From: Pseudomonas sp. FP2309
Lineage (GTDB): Bacteria > Pseudomonadota > Gammaproteobacteria > Pseudomonadales > Pseudomonadaceae
Assembly: GCF_030687575.1 (NCBI RefSeq)
Contig: NZ_CP117439.1
Coordinates: 124,001 to 188,000 of the forward strand
DNA: 64,000 nt
Direction of reading: 5' to 3'
Shown here: positions 56,087-63,096 of the stretch, piece after piece
Numbering within the stretch: the first letter of the stretch is position 1
How the letters are laid out: each line of letters opens with the position of its first letter
Program-made: the position numbers and the translations under genes
The notes under the pieces: model-generated
Seen by the model: only the letters and a program-made list of their open reading frames with translations
Databases searched by the model: none
Told to the model about the DNA's origin: nothing

Positions 56087-56172
56087 GTCCTCAGCGTAAA
56101 AACGCAAGGCATCAAAAAGCCAACAGTTGTTCTGCAAGCCGGCTGCGACCTGCACCTGATTGCCACCCGCGA

Positions 56173-57191
56173 CCTCAACGCCATCGCGGCAGCCAACGAG
56201 CAACACTCCACGGGCAACACGAAAAAGGTCAAGAGCATCGAAGACCACGTGCAGCAAGTGTCCAGCGTGATCAAGGGCGGCGGCGACGTCACCCTGAGCG
56301 CCGGGCAGAACCTGCAGATGGTCGCCAGCCAGGTCAATGCCGGCAACGAGGCCTACCTGGTCTCCGGCAAAAACCTCGACCTCAAGTCCGCTGAAAACCA
56401 GGACTACAGCTTCTACAGCAAGACCAAGAAAACCTCCCAGGGCAAAAAATTCCGCCTGGATGAAACTGACGTCGTGAACAACGTTGGCAGCCTGGTCAGT
56501 GCGGGGACGAACAGCACCGTCGTCGCCGGTGCAGACCTGCTGCTGGCTGGCAGTGCCGTCACTGCTGAAAAAGGCGCCACGCAACTGGTGGCCGGCCAAG
56601 ACGTGAACATCCTCGCCGTCAGCAACGCCGACAGCGCCCGTCACGAACGCAAGGAAAGCAAAAGCAGCTGGGGCGGCCTCAAGTCGAGCAAAGTCCAGGA
56701 CAAAGTCGACGAAAAACGCACCACCGCCATGGGCAGCATGGTCTCCGGCGAAACCGTCACGGTCGCCGCCAAACGCGATGCCACGGTCACCGGCTCGTCC
56801 CTGGTCAGCACCGGCGACCTCGCCGTCCAGGCAGGCCGTGACCTGACCATCGACGCGGCGCAGAACACCTTCGCCCGCACCGACATGCACAAGGAGAAGA
56901 ACCGCGACCTCACTGGCGTACTGACCGGCAACAAGCTCGGTCTGGACGACATGACCGGCAACCAGAAGCTGTACATAAACAGCTCGAAGCACAACGGCAC
57001 GGCCAATGAAATGACCTTGACCGGCAGCACCATTGGCTCGAGTGCGGGCAATGTGTCGTTGACGGCGGGGCGTGAGTTGAAGGTGGTGGCCAGTGATCTG
57101 GTGAGCACCAAGAACATGGAGTTGAGCGGGGCGAATGTCACTGTTACTTCGGGGATGGAGACGGCCAGTCAGACCAGTAAGGACAGTTCCA
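56173..57191 (+). repeat. Direct repeat copy A of orphan cdiA modules
   Basis: About 1019 bp that recur, without net insertion or deletion, 5905 bp downstream at 62078-63096. Most of the length is identical or nearly so; substitutions cluster between about 56465 and 56625. Homology continues more weakly beyond the repeat. Confidence 0.9.
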
Positions 57192-59971
57192 AAAGTCTGG
57201 CAGTAGGCCGAGTGGTTGCGGGCTCCGTCGTCGATACCGCCAAGAGCATTCGCGACGCAGCCGAGGCGGCGCGCAGCTCCGACGACCCGCGTCTCAAGGC
57301 CGTGAAGATCGCCCAGGCGGCGCTGTCGATGTACAACCTCAATAACCAGATGGGCGAGCTCGCCAAGCAAAGTACCGGCTTCAAGGACAAAACCGGTGGC
57401 TCCGCCGGCAACGGTTCGTTCATCAAGATCGGCACCGAACTGGCCAACACCCGCACCAAAAGCAGCAGCGAATACACGGCGCAGACCGCTCACCAGAGCA
57501 ACCTCAACGCCGGGGGCAAACTGTCGATCATCGCTGCGGGCGATGCGCCGGGCACTGTGGGTGACTTGACGATTACCGGCAGTACGTTGAAAGCCGACAG
57601 CACGTTGCTGTCCGCGAAAAACAACATCCTGATGCAAAGCGCACAGAACACCACTGACCGTAAAAACGATGGCTCGCGCAACAGGACCGCTATCGGTGCC
57701 AGCTTCAACATAGGCGAGCAAAACGGTTTCACCATCGACCTCGGTGCACAAACCGCCAAGAACCTTGGCTCGGGTGGCTCGGTTACCCAGGTCAACACCA
57801 CGTTGGACACCGGCTCGCTGGTGCTGCGCAGCGGCCAGGACACCAGCCTGATCGGGGCGCAGGTACGCGCTGAGCGTATCGATGCCAACATCGGCGGCAA
57901 CCTCAACATCCTGTCGCGCCAAGACACCGAAACGTCCAAGAGCAAGCAGAACAGCGCAGGCTTCGGTGCGAGCATTTGCATTCCGCCGATCTGTTATGGC
58001 TCCCCAGTCACCGCGTCCGCGAACTTGGCGGCGTCGAAGATGAACAGCGATTATCAGGCGGTCACCGACCAGAGCGGTTTCTTCGCCGGCAAGGGCGGCT
58101 ATACCATCGACGTGGCCAAAACCACCACACTGAAAGGCGCGGTGATTGCCAGCGAGGCTACGGCCGATAGGAACCTGCTGCTCACCGATCGGTTGCTGGT
58201 CAGTGACATCAAGAACAAGAGCGAGATCGAGAGCAAGTCGGCGGGCATGAGCGTCTCTGGTTCCTACAGCAGCGGCGCGAGCACCCTCACGCCGGGTGCC
58301 TTGTATGGAATGTCGCTGAACGATTCGGACCACAGTTATACGCGTAGCGCGGTGAGTGAAGGCACGATCGTGGTGCGCAACCCTGAAGGCGCGGGTGACC
58401 TGGTCGGCCTGAACCGCGACACCGCCAACGCCAACCAGCGTCTCGACAAGCCTGATGAAAAGGCCATGCAGGAACGCATGGACCTGATCAAAAGCTCGAT
58501 GGAGCTGACCAAGGGCATTGGCGACGCGATTGCTGCCGCGAAGATCAGGGACGCCGAAGACCCCACCACTGAGGCTGGCAAAGCCACGCGGCAGAAGCTA
58601 ATTGAAGACGGCATCGCTAACCCGACTGCCGAACAAGTCAGCCAGCGTGCTCAGAAGGACTATGGCTTAGGGAGCAGCTTCCAGAGGGCCAGCCAAGCCG
58701 TCACCGCCATTGTTCAAGCGGTCATGGGTGGCAATGTTGGCGGTGCGTTGGCAGGTGCCGCGGCGCCGTACCTGGCACAGGAGATCAAGAAAAAAACTGA
58801 AGGCGACCCTTACGCCAACCTGATGGCTCACGCAGTGCTTGGCGCGATGGTGGCGCAAGCGCAAGGAAATTCGGCGCTGGCAGGGGGCACCGGCGCTGCG
58901 ATGGGTGAGTTGATTGCCCGTCAACTTTATCCGGGCACCGCAACAAGTGACCTGACGCAAGCGCAAAAGGAAACGGTTTCCGCCTTGTCGACCTTGGCTG
59001 CGGGGGTGGGCGGAGGGCTCACTGGCGGTGATATGCTCGGTGCCTCCGCTGGCGCTCAGGCAGGACGTAATGCGGTGGAGAATAACTGGCTGAGTGAGAC
59101 AGAAGCCCGCGCACTTGATAGAGAACTATCGGCCTGCAAAAACGTTAAAGGCGACTGCGGTCTAGTATTAAAAAAATATATTGAAATCAGTAATGAAAAC
59201 AGTAAAAAAATGATGGGTCGTTGCATTGGCGGTGGTTTAACGTGTGTCCTACGGGAAGAGGAAATTCAGGCAAGCACCAATGCTGCGAGAGATGCCGACC
59301 CGTCACAGTTCCGCCTGAGTGAAAAATTGAAAAATCCCGAGGCTGTCGCACTGGTAAATTACCTCAATGGCTCGGACCTTAAATTTTTGAAGGAAAATAT
59401 TACTGACACAGACCGAGTCATGTCAGTTGTCATCGATCCGCTCTCTTGGCCGGTAATGGTGATGGGCGGAAGTTCAATCCTTACTAACGCTTTGACCAAA
59501 GGTAAAGAGCAATTGATAGCGGTGGGCGCTTCCGCAGGTATTGGTGCAGCTATCCAATATGGAACGACAGGAAAAGTGACACTGTCGGACGTGATTGGCT
59601 CTGGGGTAGTCGGCGCGATCACAGCTGGCAAAGGTTACAATCCGACGGTTACTTGGAATGCAACGGGTGGTTATTATCAAGCGGAAATGAAAGGGGAAGA
59701 CCCATTTATGGGAGCTTTGTTAAGTAAGGCGGGCGCTTCTGTGGGGTTTGCCGTTGGTAATACGATCAAGGCGCCTCTTGATAAGCTGCTTAACCCGGTG
59801 TCGAAGCAGTATGAGTGGATGCCGACTGGAATATGGACTATCAGCAGGCCGGCATCGCAAAGTTCCGTTCCCTCCATATTTGGTAATCTGGGCGACTCTG
59901 TATCGTCAGGATTTTTCAATAGTGGAGCTGATTTCTATTTGAAGAAAAGAGACAACAATGAAAAAGAATGA
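56249..59971 (+). CDS. Orphan cdiA 3' module (FHA-2 repeats, VENN pretoxin, membrane-type toxin)
   Basis: The frame is open from 56087 but has no ATG or ribosome site; 56249 is only an internal GTG. It encodes FHA-2-like repeats (GGGDVTLSAGQNLQMVASQ), a late-CdiA helical region and the VENN motif at about 943-946 (NAVENNWLS). A 298-residue C-terminus follows, with several Gly/Ala-rich hydrophobic segments (GASAGIGAAIQYG; GSGVVGAITAGKG) suggestive of a membrane-active toxin. The TPS domain and signal peptide are missing, so it is a silent orphan module that could be joined to cdiA by recombination. A two-helix immunity gene overlaps its end by 14 nt. Confidence 0.82.
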   Translation: MQQVSSVIKGGGDVTLSAGQNLQMVASQVNAGNEAYLVSGKNLDLKSAENQDYSFYSKTKKTSQGKKFRLDETDVVNNVGSLVSAGTNSTVVAGADLLLAGSAVTAEKGATQLVAGQDVNILAVSNADSARHERKESKSSWGGLKSSKVQDKVDEKRTTAMGSMVSGETVTVAAKRDATVTGSSLVSTGDLAVQAGRDLTIDAAQNTFARTDMHKEKNRDLTGVLTGNKLGLDDMTGNQKLYINSSKHNGTANEMTLTGSTIGSSAGNVSLTAGRELKVVASDLVSTKNMELSGANVTVTSGMETASQTSKDSSKSLAVGRVVAGSVVDTAKSIRDAAEAARSSDDPRLKAVKIAQAALSMYNLNNQMGELAKQSTGFKDKTGGSAGNGSFIKIGTELANTRTKSSSEYTAQTAHQSNLNAGGKLSIIAAGDAPGTVGDLTITGSTLKADSTLLSAKNNILMQSAQNTTDRKNDGSRNRTAIGASFNIGEQNGFTIDLGAQTAKNLGSGGSVTQVNTTLDTGSLVLRSGQDTSLIGAQVRAERIDANIGGNLNILSRQDTETSKSKQNSAGFGASICIPPICYGSPVTASANLAASKMNSDYQAVTDQSGFFAGKGGYTIDVAKTTTLKGAVIASEATADRNLLLTDRLLVSDIKNKSEIESKSAGMSVSGSYSSGASTLTPGALYGMSLNDSDHSYTRSAVSEGTIVVRNPEGAGDLVGLNRDTANANQRLDKPDEKAMQERMDLIKSSMELTKGIGDAIAAAKIRDAEDPTTEAGKATRQKLIEDGIANPTAEQVSQRAQKDYGLGSSFQRASQAVTAIVQAVMGGNVGGALAGAAAPYLAQEIKKKTEGDPYANLMAHAVLGAMVAQAQGNSALAGGTGAAMGELIARQLYPGTATSDLTQAQKETVSALSTLAAGVGGGLTGGDMLGASAGAQAGRNAVENNWLSETEARALDRELSACKNVKGDCGLVLKKYIEISNENSKKMMGRCIGGGLTCVLREEEIQASTNAARDADPSQFRLSEKLKNPEAVALVNYLNGSDLKFLKENITDTDRVMSVVIDPLSWPVMVMGGSSILTNALTKGKEQLIAVGASAGIGAAIQYGTTGKVTLSDVIGSGVVGAITAGKGYNPTVTWNATGGYYQAEMKGEDPFMGALLSKAGASVGFAVGNTIKAPLDKLLNPVSKQYEWMPTGIWTISRPASQSSVPSIFGNLGDSVSSGFFNSGADFYLKKRDNNEKE

Positions 59972-60176
59972 ACCTTGGTGGGTTGCTATTTATCTTCCTT
60001 GTGCCTGTGCGTTCGGTCTGTTGTTTATGTGTGTGTTCTTTCAGATTGCCGGGTATTGGTTGAGTGGTGGCGAGGACTTTATTGTGCTTATAAAAGAAAA
60101 TACGCCGCTTTATTTAAAAATGGCTGGGGTTGGCTTTGTTCTAGGTTTTGTTCTGTGGTTTTTTAATATTCGTTGA
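59958..60176 (+). CDS. Small membrane immunity protein
   Basis: 72 residues with two hydrophobic helices (IYLPCACAFGLLFMCVFFQIAG and MAGVGFVLGFVLWFF). It starts inside the last 14 nt of the orphan toxin, the usual toxin-immunity arrangement. A membrane-located immunity protein suits a toxin that acts on the inner membrane. Assignment is by position and topology only. Confidence 0.68.
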   Translation: MKKNEPWWVAIYLPCACAFGLLFMCVFFQIAGYWLSGGEDFIVLIKENTPLYLKMAGVGFVLGFVLWFFNIR

Positions 60177-60225
60177 CTTTTAATTTAATAAAGGTGGCTG
60201 AGTTTTTGTATAAAAGGGTGCATGA

Positions 60226-60287
60226 AAGGGGGCGGATTTATTTAAACGTGACGCTAGTCGGTAGTCGATTAATAAATCTGTCCCCTT
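60226..60287. repeat. REP-like inverted element
   Basis: Arms ggggcggatttattt (60229) and aataaatctgtcccc (60271-60285) face each other. The same core occurs three times after cdiI (55725-55875). It separates two immunity genes. Confidence 0.6.
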
Positions 60288-60332
60288 TAATTCCACTTGT
60301 GAAAGTAGTGCCAAAAAAGGAGGGTTGTAATC

Positions 60333-60731
60333 GTGAGCGACTCAGCTTCAATTATATCGGATGTGGCAATTGATGAAGATGCGTTTGCTGATTTTATCCA
60401 CTCTATAGGCGGAGTCGTTAGTATCGGAAAACGTAATCGTGGAATATTGAATTGGGACGAGGCCACTTTGTATATTTCATTACTCAATTCCGAAAAATTC
60501 ATGAATTTTTATGATTCGCAAGATATTCTCGATTGGGAAAATTTGTTGGGTGCCCCTCCTAAGACAATGATCGAAATGCAGTTGGGTCATTCGAAAGGCT
60601 CGATGGAGATGTATTTATGGTTGGCGTACGAGTTTGGCAAGAAATGGAATTGTGTTGTAGATGACGTTAATGCGGTGACGCTTAACTACTCCGAAGTCTG
60701 TGACAGGTACACAAGGTCGAGTATGAAATAG
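60333..60731 (+). CDS. Orphan immunity-like protein
   Basis: A 132-residue acidic, soluble, AT-rich gene product (IDEDAFADFIHSIGG; WDEATLYISLLN; MEMYLWLAYEFGKKW). The GTG at 60333 has a strong ribosome site (aaggaggg) 9 nt upstream. No toxin lies directly upstream, and REP-like elements flank it on both sides. By context it is an immunity gene left from a lost CDI cassette; the family was not recognised. Confidence 0.6.
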   Translation: MSDSASIISDVAIDEDAFADFIHSIGGVVSIGKRNRGILNWDEATLYISLLNSEKFMNFYDSQDILDWENLLGAPPKTMIEMQLGHSKGSMEMYLWLAYEFGKKWNCVVDDVNAVTLNYSEVCDRYTRSSMK

Positions 60732-60797
60732 GAGAAAATAGGGGTCAGACCACGATTATTGCACCAATGTATATTGGTGGTCTGACCCCTATTTCTC
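60732..60797. repeat. Long palindromic REP-like element (ggggtcagacc type)
   Basis: Nearly perfect 21-bp arms (gagaaaataggggtcagaccac at 60732-60753; gtggtctgacccctatttctc at 60777-60797), with an inner palindrome accaat-gtat-attggt. The ggggtcagacc core is widespread in proteobacteria as a REP-type mobile palindrome. It lies between two orphan immunity genes. Confidence 0.75.
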
Positions 60798-60808
60798 GGG
60801 GGGCAGCA

Positions 60809-61039
60809 ATGAGCATGGAAGACATAGTGGCTGACAGACTTGGAAGAGTAGTTGCTGATGGATTTGATATTTTTAAAATATCAAAAGAGGCACTTGATAT
60901 TTACCAAGATCCAAAACTTTCTCTCACAAAAGCTTTAGATGTTGCGTTGTTGTCACTAATGGCAATGGTCGAAGGGCCAGAGTTTGAGATGACAGAAAAA
61001 GAATTTTATGATTTTTTATCTGATATTCGACAGATGTAG
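60809..61039 (+). CDS. Orphan immunity-like small protein
   Basis: About 76 residues (starting MSMEDIVADRLGRVVADGF), acidic and helical, AT-rich. ATG 60809 (or 60815) is preferred because the longer frame back to 60767 would be encoded by the palindrome; a ggggg tract serves as ribosome site. Family unknown; by position an orphan immunity gene. Confidence 0.55.
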   Translation: MSMEDIVADRLGRVVADGFDIFKISKEALDIYQDPKLSLTKALDVALLSLMAMVEGPEFEMTEKEFYDFLSDIRQM

Positions 61040-61059
61040 TTTTCATATACCCAACTTGA

Positions 61060-61128
61060 TCAAGCGGTAATTCCGTGGGCGCAAAAGGCAATAGCCTTTA
61101 CAATGAGGCGGTCGATGCGAGCAAGTAA
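61060..61128 (+). pseudogene. Remnant of a lost CdiA toxin C-terminus
   Basis: In the frame ending with TAA at 61126-61128, 22 codons after a TGA at 61057 read SSGNSVGAKGNSLYNEAVDASK, which looks like the C-terminal end of a CDI toxin. The immunity-like gene starts inside it (61103), a 26-nt overlap like the 28- and 14-nt overlaps of the two intact pairs here. The rest of the toxin is gone. Confidence 0.5.
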
Positions 61129-61357
61129 ACTTATAAATACCCTGCTGCTGATAGTTTCATTGTTGGCGGTGGTGTGTGGGGTGAGTACGTTTTTCGGCAT
61201 GATGGTCGCCATAGTGGTTGGTATACTGCTTCGCACAGATTCGAACTGGGTGTTCATCTGGATTGGATTTCCCTTGTCAGCAATATTTGCTGTGTGCTGG
61301 ATAGTTGCACGGTGGGATTATGTGAAATCTTTTATATCCGGGCGTGGTGGGTGGTAG
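61103..61357 (+). CDS. Small two-helix membrane protein, probable orphan immunity
   Basis: 84 residues with two or three hydrophobic segments (INTLLLIVSLLAVVCGVSTFFGMMVAIVVGIL as two runs, then IWIGFPLSAIFAVCWIVA). It overlaps the toxin remnant at 61060-61128 and so is its likely former immunity protein, again membrane-located. Family not recognised. Confidence 0.58.
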   Translation: MRRSMRASKLINTLLLIVSLLAVVCGVSTFFGMMVAIVVGILLRTDSNWVFIWIGFPLSAIFAVCWIVARWDYVKSFISGRGGW

Positions 61358-61471
61358 AGCGGGTAATCGAGGTCAGATAACGTTTGTTTGAGTGTCTATG
61401 GAATTGAGCTTGCAATATTACGATCTTTAAAAATTAGTTTTATTTTTATCTATTTGAAATTTTTTAAATAA

Positions 61472-61500
61472 GGCGGTTATGAAAATAACCGCCCATTTTT
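61472..61500. terminator. Intrinsic terminator, copy of the one at 56003
   Basis: Perfect stem ggcggttat/ataaccgcc with loop gaaa, then catttttattt on the plus strand. It can end the immunity-gene transcript and, read from the other strand, the small convergent gene. Confidence 0.75.
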
Positions 61501-61502
61501 AT

Positions 61503-61769
61503 TTATGAAATTTGTGAATTCAACTTCCGCCCAATCACATCCAGCAAATCACACCCATCCCGCAGCGGAATAGCCAGCAACAGCGCAAAGTCGTGAAGCA
61601 CAATCGCATCACTGCTGATCTCTTCCCGAAATGCGAGGTTCTCCAAAAATTGAGTTACCGCACGAATGCGATACGCGGCGGCATCATAGAGAACATCTAG
61701 GGGCGCTTGTGTGTCGATCACCAGCGCGGGGATGGTTGAGTCATGGCCCGTAAGCGGCATGTATCTATT
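61503..61769 (-). CDS. Small Pseudomonas protein, DUF3077/DUF6124-like
   Basis: About 88 residues starting MNRYMPLTGHDSTIPALV. It resembles the short, helical DUF3077/DUF6124-type proteins found in many copies in fluorescens-group genomes (APLDVLYDAAAYRIRAVTQFLENLA). ATG 61769 has gagg 8 nt upstream and is preferred over an upstream start at 61808, which lies in a hairpin. It is the only minus-strand gene in the CDI region and separates two orphan modules. Confidence 0.62.
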   Translation of the reverse strand, partial: NRYMPLTGHDSTIPALVIDTQAPLDVLYDAAAYRIRAVTQFLENLAFREEISSDAIVLHDFALLLAIPLRDGCDLLDVIGRKLNSQIS

Positions 61770-62040
61770 CATAGGTAAAACCTCGGTCGATGTAATGAAA
61801 GCTGTCACCTATCGTCGCCAAACGAATGGGTGACAGCTGTACGCAGGTTGGCGAACCGGGACCGAGTTCCGGCAGACCCGAAGGTCTCCCGCGCACAGCT
61901 GCCATAAAGCAGCGATGCGGGTACGGAAACCCCTGCAAGCAAGCAGAAAGCTTTCGCATACGGTCAACGGATCGCCAAATCCGATCGCCCTTTTGGACGA
62001 CCGGCGGACTATAAGTCCTCAGCGTAAAAACACGCAAGGC
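61770..62040 (-). promoter_or_regulatory. Structured 5' leader of the small minus-strand gene
   Basis: Read on the minus strand, this 270-nt stretch can form several stems: agctgtcacc/ggtgacagct (61800-61838) just before the start; a larger stem pairing 61834-61844 with 61895-61905 (10 of 11 bp) that encloses a C(UUCG)G tetraloop hairpin (61874-61887); and ctgc-ttgctt-gcag near 61935-61950. The UUCG loop exists only in the minus-strand RNA, in line with the gene's direction. I read no real protein in it. Confidence 0.5.
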
Positions 62041-62077
62041 ATCAAAAGGCCAACGTCGCCCTTCGAGCCGGCGCCAA

Positions 62078-63096
62078 CCTCAACGCCATCGCGGCAGCCA
62101 ACGAGCAACACTCCACGGGCAACACGAAAAAGGTCAAGAGCATCGAAGACCACGTGCAGCAAGTGTCCAGCGTGATCAAGGGCGGCGGCGACGTCACCCT
62201 GAGCGCCGGGCAGAACCTGCAGATGGTCGCCAGCCAGGTCAATGCCGGCAACGAGGCCTACCTGGTCTCCGGCAAAAACCTCGACCTCAAGTCCGCTGAA
62301 AACCAGGACTACAGCTTCTACAGCAAGACCAAGAAAACCTCCCAAGGCAAAAAATTCCGCCTGGATGAAACCGACGTGGTGAACAACGTCGGCAGCCTCG
62401 TCAGCGCCGGCAAAAACAGCACCGTCGTGGCCGGTGAAAACCTGCTGCTGGCCGGCAGCGCCGTCACCGCCGAAAAAGGCGCCACCCAACTGGCGGCCGG
62501 CCAGGACCTGAGCATCCTCGCCGTCAGCAACGCCGACAGCGCCCGTCACGAACGCAAGGAAAGCAAAAGCAGCTGGGGCGGCCTCAAGTCGAGCAAAGTC
62601 CAGGACAAAGTCGACGAAAAACGCACCACCGCCATGGGCAGCATGGTCTCCGGCGAAACCGTCACGGTCGCCGCCAAACGCGATGCCACGGTCACCGGCT
62701 CGTCCCTGGTCAGCACCGGCGACCTCGCCGTCCAGGCAGGCCGTGACCTGACCATCGACGCGGCGCAGAACACCTTCGCCCGCACCGACATGCACAAGGA
62801 AAAAAATCGCGACCTCACCGGCGTGCTGACCGGCAACAAGCTCGGTTTGGACGACATGACCGGCAACCAGAAGCTGTACATCAACAGCTCGAAGCACAAC
62901 GGCACGGCCAATGAAATGACCTTGACCGGCAGCACCATTGGTTCGAGTGCGGGCAATGTGTCGTTGACGGCGGGGCGTGAGTTGAAGGTGGTGGCCAGTG
63001 ATCTGGTGAGCACCAAGAACATGGAGTTGAGCGGGGCGAATGTCACCGTTACTTCGGGGATGGAGACGGCCAGTCAGACCAGTAAGGACAGTTCCA
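62078..63096 (+). repeat. Direct repeat copy B of orphan cdiA modules
   Basis: Partner of 56173-57191 at a constant offset of 5905 bp. After about 63096 the two modules diverge but stay homologous to the end of the window. Confidence 0.9.

Noticed and set aside
56081..58333. 750-codon minus-strand frame, with a 292-codon copy at 62019-62897
   Set aside because: Antisense of the orphan cdiA modules; both copies arise from the direct repeat.
60173..60373. 66-codon plus-strand frame
   Set aside because: Mostly encoded by the REP-like element at 60226-60287 and overlaps the better-supported gene at 60333.
55718..61500. Insertion sequence or transposase within the CDI region
   Set aside because: Only short REP-type palindromes are present; no transposase frame or flanking target duplication was found.
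61765..62037. 90-codon minus-strand frame
   Set aside because: Covers the structured leader; the stems and the ribosome site at 61769 explain this stretch better.
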